Source of the DNA: Albula goreensis
Lineage: Eukaryota > Chordata > Actinopteri > Albuliformes > Albulidae
Direction: 5' to 3'
Length of the DNA: 64,000 bases
Assembly: GCA_022829145.1 (NCBI GenBank)
Contig: CM040763.1
Span: forward strand, 6,026,141-6,090,140
Shown: piece by piece, positions 13,858 to 26,805 of the stretch
Numbering within the stretch: position 1 is the first letter of the stretch
Layout: each line of letters opens with the position of its first letter
Made by a program: the position numbers and the translations under genes
The notes under the pieces: generated by a model
The model's database searches: none
Seen by the model: the letters and a program-made list of their open reading frames with translations, nothing else
What the model was told of the DNA's origin: nothing

Positions 13858-14639
13858 CAATGGCACCACAGAAAGCTAGTGCCCTTAGCGGGGTGCAATT
13901 CTGACAGAAGTTTCACACTGAAATGCGTGTGAAATACGCGTGAGGAGGAGTTAAGAGTCAGAAGTGGCTTTGGCACGGAAGGCAGGAATTCGTTCTGAGA
14001 TGCCAACGCAAAGACTGGCGCCACCTCTGGGGACACATCACAGGCAGAACTACCGCACCACTTCTCCCAAGAATTCTTTTCCTTGAACAAAAGACTGCAA
14101 TAGATTTCTGGCCCCCCATCCCAAACACACAAACATTTTAACACACAAAAAAAAGGCATGGACGCTTGTTGCCAATGTCCCCAGATGACCATTTAACGGC
14201 CACATTTAAGGAAGCGGTTGGTTAAAGACTGCATTTCCAGCGGTTTGTCAATCCCTTTTGGTAAAGTGGCTTTTCCCAGATGTTTTAATTTCCTTACAGC
14301 GTTCATAATCTGAACCACAATCTGCCCTTGGAGTCATCTCTCCAACGAGCTGAAACATTTGCTCGACATTCATCACTCCCATTTCGAAATACGCCATAGG
14401 TAAGTTACTGTGTCGGAGGAGAGCGGTACTAACCGACTGAAGGTAACACATTTACCCGGCTCTCAAGCAAGCAGGACAGCTGAGCTACGGCTATGAAAAC
14501 AACCAGAGCAGAGCTGCTTACTCCTTCCTTTTGTCCACAGTTCTTTGATTATAATGCACGGTGCACGTTCAGTTAATCGAAACGCTTGGCATGTGCTTGC
14601 GTAAATAGAGACGCGGCAGATGAGCTTGGATACCGATAC

Positions 14640-14717
14640 CTTGATCTGGAGGGATTGGACGCCTTGTCTTCGTTCTCTCATCTTGGAGGAGTTCATCAGG
14701 TTGTACACCCTCTTCAT
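14640..14717 (-). CDS. Candidate alternative first coding exon of ahcyl2 (26 codons)
   Basis: A minus-strand ATG at 14,717 in a very good initiation context (CACCATGA) opens 26 codons beginning MKRVYNLMNSSKMRERR and ending ...LQIK at 14,640, followed directly by a GT donor (gtatcg). It has the same strand and phase 0 as the canonical ahcyl2 first exon about 23 kb upstream, so it could splice into the same second exon. Long-IRBIT is known in mammals to have variants that differ at the N-terminus. I do not recognise this peptide in a known isoform, so assignment to ahcyl2 is inference. It could also be a chance open frame. A 14-bp palindrome, CTGAGCATGCTCAG, lies about 25 bp upstream of the ATG. 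Confidence 0.35.
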
Positions 14718-16889
14718 GGTGCTGCTCTGGACTCAACTGACCCTGAGCATGCTCAGAGCAGGCACTATGGGCAGACCCATACATCACCAGCACCACGCCT
14801 ATCTGGCCAAACAGAGCCCATGACATGCGGAACAATGGACCGGGCTCCGGGAGAATGGAGAGGCTGTAAGTCGAAACCTGTGGAAACGCCAGGTTCCAAG
14901 GTCCCAGGCGTCCGCACTCTGTGGGGACACCCCTCTCAAAGAGGAGGGCGTACTTGATCCCGTCTTGAGGACCGTTCCAACGACACTGTTATGGAAACCC
15001 CCTGCCCCCCCCCCTCCCCCAAACCTCTTGGGAAAACCAGGCTGCTATTAGAGGAGGTACAGGTGGACCAGCAGGGGGCGCTCATCACTCTGAACACAAT
15101 TAAAAAAAATCAACACCAAAGGCTGAGCACGCTGACCAGTGGACAGGCAGCAAGCTGGAGCAAGATACTGCCCTTGGAGCAAGACATTAATCCAAGGTCT
15201 TCACTATGGTCATTAGAGATCCCATAGCAGAGTTGTTAACCTATGGTGTATTGGTTGTGTGCACGCAAAAACTTGGCTCTCTCCCTCCGGCAACCTAATC
15301 TTTCCCTACACTTGACTGGTTGCACAGACTGTTGATCCCATCCTTACCTGAAAATATTGTTACTTTATGGGCTCACCTCAAGAAAACTACCTTCTATTGC
15401 TGTTGGACTAGATCGCACGACAACTCCCAAAAAGTCAACATATATCCAACTTTAAGGCTTTTCCATTTTTTCATTCTCAGTATATCTACAGTCTTGAATA
15501 AACACAGTGACCTCCACACATTTAACAAGTGTCTGCTGAGTTATTCTTTGGATTGACTTGGCTTACCTGGAATCCAGAAAATATATTATTTTCTTTTAAG
15601 AATGAGTACTATTCCTAACACATTAAGCATTACCAATTAGGATATAGATGAGCAATGGGTTTACTAAAATTGTCAATATTTGTGCATTGAGAATATTTGT
15701 GTGTCAAGATGATCAATATCAACAAACAATCTTTACAGGTCAGGCCTAGGAGAGGCAAGCTGAACTCTGAACTCTCAGTACAACTATACTAACTTTTTAC
15801 GAGACAGCAAGTCAATCACCTAAGTCAGTTGACCTTTACACCAATAAAAAGCGAGCCCCCATCAGACAAAGAAAGGAGGAATAATGAAGTGCACTTTGAT
15901 GTGGTTTAAGCTCCCAAGACAAAAAAAAAAAAAGCCAATGGTATTTCACGCTCTGTCAACTCACTGTCCGAAGGTGGGGGTGTTAAAGCGTTTGTAAACA
16001 AAGCACAGTCCAAAGGACTGGCTGTGGAGTGGAAAGTCACCCTCGCTCTTTGATGGCTAGGTACACAGTCTCCAGGTGTTTGGGAAGGGGCATGGCCAAG
16101 CTGAGTCAGAAGCTTTGTTTCAGCACAGAGGTGGGCCAGGGTCAGCCCTATTACAAATCCAGTCTCTGAATCTCATGCCAATGTCCTCGGGCCAAATCAC
16201 CAAATTTCGTGATATGTTCAGCAATGACTAAGGACTGTGACCCTGCCACGATATAAAAGGTTTCACTGTAGTCTAATCTACGAGTGACCCTGTGCTAGTG
16301 CTTACAGCAAATTAGCTAACGCAGCCCTGACAATTCCAGGAAACAAAAAAAAAAAAAAAAACAACAAAACAAAACCCTGTTTACACATTTGGCCACCAGG
16401 AGTTTCCCGCGCCTTGCTCGCCGTGTGTGGTGAGAATTGGCAGGTGTTCCGGAGGTGGGTGGTGGTGCCGGCTCTCACCGTTTGGTCTACGGGGCTGGGG
16501 GGGGTCTCTGACTCTTCCTCGCGAGTGGGTCCTGACTCAGCGAAGGCTTCCTTGGGATCTACACGAGCGTCCGCTACCCTCCTACTCCTCAGCTTTGCTC
16601 TCTGACCGGGCAAGGACAGGCCTGGCTGGCGCAGACGCCGAAGCTTGTTGCAGAGCCATCCTTGCCTATTCCTGTTCTGGATCACAGAGCACTGGTGTTA
16701 CTGTGGGAACTACCACTGACTCTATCGTTAGCTATTGCTGTGCCACAATGGCCACTCCAAAGCCCTGATACTTGAGTTAACATTTGGTGAGTACAAAATC
16801 TGGCCTTACTGGACTCTCTGGAAGAAATTGTCAGTTTACCAATACTGCAGACAATAACTGGCAGAAATCTATCACTGACAGTGACAGTA

Positions 16890-17350
16890 AACACTGATCA
16901 GTGTAGCCGAAAGTGTCGACAGTTAGTTTCTTGCAGTGTATTGCCCTGGTATTGCTCAACTGCACTCTGTGGTCAGTACTGTGAACTCTGGATAGTGTTA
17001 ATTTCTTTGATAAACTTGATGAAAATATGACACTCATGGTGACGAATATTTTCACCATAATTTTCATCGCTCAAAGGCACACTCCAAACTGGTCAGTTTT
17101 ACAGTAAAACATGAGCAGTTGGGCCTTGTTTTTCCAGATACTGGCCAGCGTTACTATCGACCCTTGCTAAAGAACTGCGCAAGTCTTGCTGAAAGCCCTG
17201 GTCAGTATTGCTGTGGACCCTAATCAATTTTACTATAGACCTTGATTAGTATTGCTGTCCTAGTACAATGGTCTTGCTACAGATCTTGGTCAGTATTAAC
17301 CTAAGCTCTGGTCAGTGCTGCCGCAGAACCCCAGTCGGTATTACTAAGGG
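16890..17350 (+). repeat. Very degenerate tandem array built on TGGTCAGTATTGCT
   Basis: The words GGTCAGTATTGCTGTGGACC, GATTAGTATTGCTGT, GGTCAGTATTAACC, GGTCAGTGCTGCCGCAGA and CAGTCGGTATTACTA follow one another at 30-60 bp intervals, with looser copies upstream. This looks like an old minisatellite that has diverged, not like coding sequence. Confidence 0.5.
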
Positions 17351-20300
17351 CCACGGTAAGTGTAGGGACAGCAGGAGAGTGAACGGAGCCGGAATGATTG
17401 CTGAGTGAGGGCTCAGACACTCTCACTCTGCTGGGATAAGAATTTCTCGGGTAGGCTGAGGACAGAGGGGCATACGCTCGGCTTCAGGAACATCTGCAGT
17501 CAACCGACAGATATTCCGTGCCCGGCCCTGCCAATCCTCATTTTCCCCAACACAAACCGAACCCATAAAACTTCAGCCCCCTGTGGTTGTCCATTCGTGC
17601 TGTAATGCCACTAACGCAACAGCAGTGCACAGTGTGTCCTTTTGTTGTTTTATTCATTTCTTTTTTTAAAAAATGATGTTTCAGCTTCCCGATGTATACT
17701 CCGGAGATGATAGTTTCCCCAAAAAAAAACAAAACAAAAAAAAAACAGGGGCACAGCACAAGCAGTGTCGCCAAATGAACAAAGGCATTCATTGAGGAGA
17801 AAAACACAGGGTGCACAAAAAAAGGCAGACTTTGCTACTTGTATTGTTTAGTAAAAAGATGAAAAGATGAAGGAATAAACCTAACTAAGGTTGAGGTGAT
17901 GCTGGGGGAGGGATGAGGCGGCCATTAAAACCCCTCTCTCTCTTTGGCCAGTTAAGGTGACACTCACCTGTGCCGTGCTCTGAAGGGCTTAACACCAATC
18001 TGCAGTGGGGATTCACCAAACCAGGGCTTAAACAGGAAGCACCATTTGACAGCACCACATTTTCATGCTCTTCTTGTTTTTTTTTTTTTTTAATGACAGG
18101 GCATTCTTTTGTAATTATGGGCATTAACTGACAGTTCACCCTCGATTCTGTACTTTTGTCAATTCACTGACGAAGGTAGAGAGGAAGCCTGATATAGAGG
18201 AGGATTTTAAACTGAAACAGATGGTAAGTGTGAAGTTTGTTATGTGTCACCCATGGAAAACCCTGCATATGGTGCAGAATGCTGGATTTAACCAACAGGC
18301 TACCTTCTGTGGTTCGCTCCCTCAAATTTAGCTGTGTGTGTGTGAGAATGAAAGAAAGAGCCCACACCAATACAGAATACATTTTTCTGTTTAATTGTTT
18401 CGCTTGTTTCAGTCAACCGTAAATAAAGTGTCAACAATCACGAGTCTATAAAAAGCTTTATGTAACGCTTTGAACTCCTGCGTTATGGAACAACCTCAAT
18501 CACAAATGCCCTGGCGTTTACTCACGATGGAAACAATCAGCCCCGAGAGAACCTGGTTCACAAGGCCGTTTTCACACGGGTGCTAAAAACAGCCTCAGAT
18601 CTTTACTTTGGGGAAACAAAAACAATAAATAAAACAAGTCATGTGACACCAAAGGACAAATCCTGCTAATGCATCACATCCAGGCGAGAGGCACAGAGAA
18701 ACGGAGAAGGAGCGACCGAGAAAGATTTGACATTTGGCAGACGTAGTTCGAGGAAATAGGGACAGTGCCTCCAAATTTGGCCAATACTTACGGATACAGA
18801 GAAAATCATCCACTCTCCTAGGTGAAGGACACACAGCCCCATGAGCCGATTCATCTGTAGCAGCTGCCACAGCCAGACAGGGACAAAACACCACCAGTTT
18901 ACATAAACGCAAAGTGTCAAGCTGTGGAATTGTTTTGCCTTAAGTTTTTATTTGTAACCTTTGCTTTGGCAACACGGTGTATGGCATACCAGTGCAGCAC
19001 CATGGAACTGAGATGTAATTGAGAGAAAGAACGAGGGAGGCCAAAAGAGAGGGGCAGAGACCAAAAGAGAGAGGGAGAGAAGAGGGGGAGGGAGGAGAGG
19101 AGGAGGACAGAGAGAGAGAGAGAGAGAGAGGGAGAGAAGAGGGGGCAGGGGAAGGGAGGAGGGGAAGGAGGAGGACAGAGACAGAGAGAGTGCATAAGTT
19201 AACACAGCCCTGCTTGGGAAAAGCAACGTGTGCATGACAATGATCAACCAGGCGCGCCTCCTGGACAGGACTGATCGAGCTGTTTCTGGAACATTCTTTC
19301 CCAGAAAGAAGGACCTACGTCACTCAAAAAAAAAAAAAAATAAAATAAAACCTTAAACACCCCCAGGTCTCCCACTTGCCCCCACAACCAAACTGTGAAC
19401 TGAATGTGAACTTCTGCACAGCCAAGACAGACGCAGACAAATCGACATATCAAAGAACATCAAGTGATTCCTGTGAGCCAGCTGACACCCACATGTGGCT
19501 GATGGTCTCCACGGTCAGCCCATTCATTCATCTGTAACGCCGGATTTTTCCAGCCTCGAGAGTGGGCTTCCGGTTCATAATAGCGCACTATTTCAGAGAT
19601 AATACCGGTTTTGTTGCACGTCTGGACGGACGGAGGGGGATGTTAACGGAAGCATCCCACACGGTAGTTCTGCATCGTCATTTCACAAGGCCATGGGCAT
19701 TGTCCCAGTTTCGGGGGAAAAAAAAAAAAGTTATGAGAATAAGCCATAATTTTAGATGAATAGCACAAAGTTTAAAGAATGATCAAAAAAGTCATGCACC
19801 CATCCTTTGGCTAAAATGTTAACTCAAGGTACACATTCACTGTGGATATGAAAGATTGTAGGACACTTTCAAGTACTTTTCAAAAGCAGAGATGTTAACC
19901 CCACACCACTGGTCAAATTCCCATAAAACATATGACTGGATACCCACTGGATTTCCTCCTGACTTTGATTAACCCCAGTCACTGCTGCAGAGAAACCCTG
20001 ACTCAGTTGACCCACCTGTCTTAAAGGTTAAAAAAAAGGGCTGAAGGTCAACACTTTCTTGTGTATGAAGGAATGAAGGAAACAGTGCCAAAAGAAATCC
20101 TCTGCAATGAGTACAGCAACCTCAGTGATACAAACTGTCCCCAAAGAAAGAGGAACAGAAACAAATGCTAAACTTTGCTCTTACTTGTGATGGAAAACTT
20201 TAGTTGAGCAGATCAGTGCTAGAGGAACATTTTTTTCCCAAATGTACAACAATTACGTCATAACGTACACATATAATGTAATTCCTTTTGAAATAGCCTA

Positions 20301-23300
20301 ATACCTCACATAATAGCCTGAACACATCGCCTTTGCCTCCATAAATTAAGGTTGCCATGAGGCCTTAAAAACAGCACTGGTGGAGGTGCTGTCAGCAGAC
20401 TAATCCTGTTAATCAGCCAAAAAACCTTTCTTCCCACCCCCCACTCCCCATCCCCAGTTCTTGGAAGAGTCTTACCAGTGCTGCATTTATGACCTACTGG
20501 GGCATTAACATTTAACATCAGCAGGTCATTCCCCAGCACTGGGGAAGCTCCAGGCCGTTAAAAGAGCACCATTAAACAGCTCCGACTCTGCCTGGATTGG
20601 ACAGTTAACCCTGAATGTTGCATTTCCCCAGCTTTACACACACACAGAGCAGAGTCACGGGCTTGCAGCCCCCCCCGGAACATATAACCAAGCCTACATA
20701 TTTCTGACAATAAAGGCAGATCGATTTCCAGTTCCCTGATGTCAAAACAACAAGTGATTTCAAAAGGCATAAAGATTATGATCATGACTTCACAAACAGC
20801 AACTTCATCTATACCATTCCAATATGACACCACTGCATGTCTTATAGAAAAGAGAAGGAATGAAAGGAGGAGGAATGGAAGATCCTTCACTCAAGTGCAT
20901 CATTGTGCAGGCTTTCACCTGCAACTCCCATCAATGAGCCCATGTCAAGCTTGTGCTAAGAGTACAGACACTGGGGTACGTGTGGAATGGGAAATGGGAA
21001 ACAGAGCCATTTTGTTTCTGCCAAATGGGGGCATTTTGATGATGAACTCTTCATCAGCACATTCTCAGAAGCAGCACTCAGTCCAGCTCTCATGGAGACA
21101 GGTGGGGTGAGTTGTGTTTCGGATCCATCTTGGGTCCAGCTAATCCTGAACTCTTCCAGTCTGACAAGATTTGGGCCATCCCTATTCATCACACCACCCC
21201 CAAATCCAGTCTCTCTTAATTCCCCTCTTGCCCTTAGCTACGGCACTTAATGACACAATGGACTGAGAGCTCCTGCTGGCGGTGATGTTAACAGCTCGTT
21301 ACTGTATGTCTGGTTTCGAAAACCTACTGAATAAACTTCTGTATGTTTCTGCGGTTAAGAGTATCCTCTGAATGCCTGAAAGCGCTGTAGACAGAACAGG
21401 ATACGCATCTGCCTGAGGTACACTCAGTCAGAGGAGACCCACAATGCATCTGTTCCAGGGGAAGGCACCGCGAGGGGAGTGCGCCGCTGCTCTCTGATGC
21501 CTAATGCGAGCGCCCGCTTCCCGTCGCCAACCTCTCCGAACGGGGAGAGGCTCATTACCTCCGCATGTTTGCCTCCCTGGCGCCTGCCTTGCCACACAGC
21601 TGATGACTGCGGCTCTTTGCTCTGGAGGTGCCTACAGCATCGCCTGTTCCGTTCCCGTCCCGTCAGGATCCTCGTTACGCAATGCGGGGGAGTGGGAGCC
21701 CAGCCTCCGTTCAGTTTCGCTTGACTCCTTCGCACAGCAGCTATTTATACGGGCATGCCATGTATTGAGCTGGATGATAGAAGACATTTTGCAGAGCAGA
21801 ACAGCTACACTGTGACTGCATAAGCACAGGCAGTAAACACAGAAGAATTAGCGCATTTGCAGCAAGGGCTGCACAGGGGCTACCTCAGTATTTTACACTT
21901 CACAAAACCTGGTTCATCCATTGTGGGAAAAACAGAAGAAATGTCAGAGCTCATTCAATCAATAGGTTAGCCAAATTAATTTTTTCGCCAAAGGAACGTT
22001 GCAGTAGTTTGCAAAGAACGTTGCACTTTTCATTCTCGAACGACAAAAATGGTTTCAGAACAATCTGACATGGTGGGTGTTGAAATAAATTTCTGTGCTG
22101 ATTTGACATTGAATGACCCCCACCCCCACCCCTAAGGTTTAAGTGGTTTCTGTAACCAAAGAAGAGGTCCTACAAAGTAAACAATGTTCACGTATTTCTG
22201 AAAGCCCTGGAGAGCCAAAGGATTGATGCAACGACTTGACACTCACCCAGGGCCAGACAGATTGCTTCCCCATTTATAAGCTGCTTGCTACTACAGGCTA
22301 TGTTTGGCATTTCAAACAACTGGCAGCCTGCTTTGGCTCGAGGGCTCATCAGACCGCCCAATAACCAATCATTTATATCTCTAAGAACAGGGTAAAAATA
22401 GATCATGTCCAGTCAGCTGCCAATGTGGAGGATAAAGTTACTTCCCAAAACCTGACTCACAAGTAGGACAAGACAAGGCAAGGCAGACAAGCCGGGGCCA
22501 CATTTCCATGGAATGGACGGTCCTCGTGGCGACCATGCCATCAAACAAATGTTGCTCGGCAACCTCTCCCCAGGTACTCAGCTAATGCAGTGTGCAAGTT
22601 TTGTTTCTGAAGAAAAGCCTTCTCAAACTGAGGTCCCATACATATTGATTTGGTGAAAGCCTGATGTAGAACATTATCATATGATGTCATCTTTGACTGG
22701 CGTGTTGTTATCTTCAGTGCTGTAGCCTGACATCGATGTTGGATAAAGATGTCAAACATATATCATTTTACTGAGATGGGAGGGGGGGGCGGGTTCAGGC
22801 TGAGGATGGTCATTTGAGTGATTTGAGATTTGGAGGACCCTGTGATGAATTCACGCTAAGTGTGCAGAAGCTATTCCCAGGCCCATCCAGGCACGCAGGC
22901 AAATGGGTCCACTGAGCACGACTGAGAATCCAGCACAATCCCTGACCGCGATGGACGCAAGCGCGACGCCCGCACGGGGCGGAATCACTGATGTCACGGA
23001 TGAGCAGGCTCCGCGTGAGCCGACCAATCCTCAACAGGAGCGCCGTGGATGAGAGAGCCAATCGCATTGCTGCCTCCAGGGGTGGGTGATGTAAGGGAGA
23101 ACGCAGCACGATCACAATGATTTATACACACGGACAAGAGCTCCATATAAATAATCGCACTTGCCTGCCCCATACACCCACAGAGCATTGCAGCAAACAG
23201 GCTGCTTGCTCTGCTTTTTCTCCCTCCGACCGCATCTTGGCCAGAGAAACCCCCGATGGGACAAAGACAGAATGGTGCGGGCAGAGGTGAGGAATTTTAA

Positions 23301-26052
23301 AGGCGGTTCTGTGGTGGGACAGCTGTGCCGAGGTCCTGTTGTCTTTGCACCACCTCCCCCCTCTCTCTCTTGGTGCAGACAGGTTAAGGCGTTTCCCATG
23401 ATGCATGGTGTCGTTATTCACACAAAGGACCAACAGCCACAGTGACCTCTAAATTCTGCACAGCAACAGGCCTGGGACGCACACACGCATGCGCACACAT
23501 GCGCGCGCGTACACACGTAAAGGGTCATCCTGTAATTTTCCAGCGTTTGCCCAGAAAATTTGAATCTTCTGGCTCAGGCAGGTCTGATAACAAAAGGAAC
23601 TGATCATTAAAACACATGACAGCAAAGATGTAGATTCTTCGCAGAATCCAGACCAAAACAGAGTCTACCAGACAGGAAAATTAGCTTTGTGAAAGTATGC
23701 ACCTTACCCCTGCATTCACAAACCCCTGCAGATACACTGCTCCAACTTTCCGTCATCCTTCCCTTCTTCTTAGCCACAGCTGATAACAGGAGAATCCGGT
23801 GCTACACTACAGTGCAGAACCTCCACCACTCGGCCACGCCCATCAACACAATTTCACAAGACACACTGAGCGAATGTTTCGGCCTCGGCCGCAGGGAGGC
23901 AGAACTCTCAGTGTTAAGCACATCGAGCTGAAACTTTTGGCAGGCCAACGGATGCTGTGCTACGTCTTTCCATTAGTCATCTCTATGGCTCTTAATCGTT
24001 CATATTAATGCCTTTTGCTCAAATTTAAGTATAAAGACCCACTCCAGAGCATTAAGCACCATTAAAAAGAAAGCCTTTTATGAGAGAACCGGTACTGTAA
24101 AAGGGGAAAAAAAAGAGATCAGATTAAAACCTGGCACAGAGTCTCGTCGCTAGCTCACCTATGACAATCCTCGTACTGAGAGAAATGGGGGGAGTAATTC
24201 AGACAGCATGGTCTGTCATAGAGGGGGATGATCTCCATTAACAAAGCTCATTTTCAATCCTGCAGGAGCAGGCAAAGCCAGAGACTTCATCCATGGCAAT
24301 TAGTGCTCGGTGCTGGCCTCGCTCAACCCTGCCGTCCTCACTGGCATCAGTGCGCCAGGTCTGCCCGGGCCGGCGCATCTAATCCTGCTCCCATACAGAG
24401 CTCCGTCCCGTTCCTGCCCGAGGAACCAGGGCTATCCCTGAGGCACGATTTCCATGTGAACGCAGCATCAGAAGTTTGCTGTGTATTTATTTATTTATTT
24501 TTTTTAAAGGACATAACTTATCTACGTGTGCAGCTGTATAAATGGACAGTGTGTTACAATATAAGCTGTGTAAGCCCGTCTGTATTTTGTAAATACTGTG
24601 AAAGGTAAACATGGTCTCATTTGTCCCGTTCTCACCAGATGGAAACATCCTCTAAAGTACAAGAAAATTGGTGTGGAAGGCAGGCCTGCTTAAAGGATTG
24701 TCTTGAACAAAGAGCTGTAAAGTCTACAAAACAAAACTAAACAGGGCCTCCAAAAAAACAGAAACAAAGAGACTCTGGGCTGGAGTCTTAAAGAATGGGA
24801 ATGTTTGAATGTCTGTCTATGAAATGTCAGAAAAAGAAGAGAGGAGACAAAACTGAGGAGGAAAGGGAGAAAAAAAAAACCAGCAGCAATTAAAGCCGAT
24901 TTTCCCGCATCACAGCCAAAAAGACATTAAGTTATTGTGAAATTACAGGTTTGTGGGAACAATATTCCAAAAATACCCTTTTTCCTTTTTCCCGAGGGGT
25001 GTAATTACTTTAAACACACAAGAAGGCAAGCTCTTTCTTATTTTAGATGTGTGTTTTAGGCTCCCATTTCCAGTGTGTGGAGGGACAGCTCTTGTCACCA
25101 TGGATACACAGGTACCTAGATCTGCCTACACAGTCACTGGCCTGTAAGACTCAGGTATTTAACACACAACAAGTTTGCTGGTGTGCTGTCCTGTGCATTT
25201 TACTCCTGCAATCTCTCCCTTCCTCCCTATCTCCTCATCTCACTCCCAGTCTTTTTCTTGGGTTAGTAGCAACTTTACAGTGGTGAAGTGTTCTGCAGGC
25301 CAGATATTTCTCATGAGCGCTTTTCTCTCTCTCACTCTCTGTCCCTCTCTCTTTCCAGCTCTCGCTATTTGTCTCTCGGTCTCCAGCTTTTTTTTTTTTT
25401 TCCTCTCTCACTCCCTCTCGGTCTGTCTCCCCCCCACCCTTTCTCTGCACCAGGTCATCAGTGAGGTTGGCTGGAACTTTCCCGTGGTGGAGAGCAGAGA
25501 AGACGGTGCAGACAGATTGGCGCGGCCTGTGAGGGCCTTTGTGAGCACACACGGCATCCCCCCCACAATGGTAGCCCTTTGTATGCGACTGGAGCGGGGA
25601 CTCCCCGGGCCCCCACTCTGCCGGCGCTAACGCTACGTGAGCGGGCGCACGCTGCAAACCATCTGCAGAGCCAAATATGTCCCAGGTATCAGCTCCTCTG
25701 CCTCAGCTACCGATAAACATGGGAGATAAAGGCCCATTAAAATGGAACTGTAGGAAAACTGAGCTGCAGAGATTTGCCTGACTGGCTCTCAAAAGTTACT
25801 CAGGATTAGAAGCCTGTCAAAGCAACCCCCCCACTTCCCCACCACACACATTTTTTGTGGTGGTGGTGGTGGGGGGGGTTAACGCTTAACCAGTGGTTTA
25901 AGCCGCTCAAGTCAGGAATGCTCAATAAGAGCCCGCCACAATGTGCAAATACAGGGATTCCAGGAAGAAAAGGTGTGCCTCTGTCACTCATATTTAAGCT
26001 ATTATGCTACTGCGTTATAACAAGGTGCCATAGAGTTTCCCAGGATGGAGGA

Positions 26053-26054
<2 letters not shown>

Positions 26055-26089
<35 letters not shown>
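26055..26089. repeat. (GT)n microsatellite
   Basis: Uninterrupted GT repeat of about 17 units. Confidence 0.97.
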
Positions 26090-26091
<2 letters not shown>

Positions 26092-26619
26092 GTGAATGCT
26101 CTAATGAGCCCAAGCAAGCTCATGGAACCTATGGGAAGACATTTGCCAGTTCTAATTTTCTGTGTCACAGTCTTTCCAAGCTCTGATAGTGTGTCTGGAA
26201 AGCTAACCTAAGTTTTCCTGCTGTCTGACTGGCTGCAGTCAGATATCTGCAGAGGGGTGTTTTGATGAGGCAGTCAGTAATCGTTACCGACCAGTGTTTT
26301 AATAAGTAAAGCACACCCCCAGAAGTTTGGCAGTTGTACCACATAGGACCGCGAAACTGGGCAGGTGCATAACTACGAGTAAGAACTGTGAGGCTAACGG
26401 CATGGAGCTGCAGCCATTTCTAGGCCGGACTGTGAGGCATGTTATTTCTAGGTGGCCTGGATTCCATTCACTGACTCTCTGAGAGACCTGCATTACAACA
26501 GCTGGGCTGTGGGGCCTTCACTCTCCCCATACACTAACGGGGATAGCATACTCATAAACTCTGCATATCCATGAGTTTAAGTGTGCCAAGCTGGAAATTT
26601 CCTGTAGCTAAGACTTTAA

Positions 26620-26805
26620 ATAACAAGTCACAAAAAGTACAAGAGACTGTATTTAAAAATTAATCTTTTTAAAATGGGACTATAATTCCCATTAAAAGGT
26701 ACCATCAAAAAAACAATTCTGTAAAAGGAGGAAACAAAGCATAACTGAACCCATCATCCAGGATAAGTCTAAGGTCTACAGAAGAGCTTTATTTTTCCAA
26801 ATCCT
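26620..26805 (+). repeat. Dispersed repeat relic, copy A
   Basis: Shares AATGGGACTATAA.TCCCATT, then CCATCATCCAG and GCTTTATTTT, in the same order as the block at 30,390-30,620. The core at 26,673-26,693 is a near-palindrome with perfect 7-bp arms (AATGGGA/TCCCATT). It is probably an unidentified transposable-element relic. Confidence 0.6.

Larger units (their letters stand above)
1777..14639. other. Probable ahcyl2 intron, simple repeats and duplicated block
   Basis: No recognised coding exon. Contents: CT/CA microsatellite at 4,174-4,248, TG at 4,693-4,720, imperfect TG-rich tract at about 5,380-5,550, CA at 7,421-7,473 followed by a C run, T run at 10,601-10,624, pyrimidine tracts near 11,340-11,580, and a diverged block pair near 12,311 and 13,776. 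Several patches are GC- and CpG-richer, for example around 7,960-8,050 and 12,480-12,560. Confidence 0.5.

Noticed and set aside
14569..14835. Minus-strand frame with a signal-peptide-like start (MSWALFGQIGVVLVMYGSAHS)
   Set aside because: The downstream sequence is not recognisable as a secreted peptide. The overlapping frame with the better start context and a GT donor was preferred.
25455..25630. Plus-strand segment VISEVGWNFPVVESREDG after a pyrimidine tract and CAG
   Set aside because: It looks like an exon start, but the peptide is unfamiliar, no clear donor was chosen, and it is on the opposite strand to ahcyl2.
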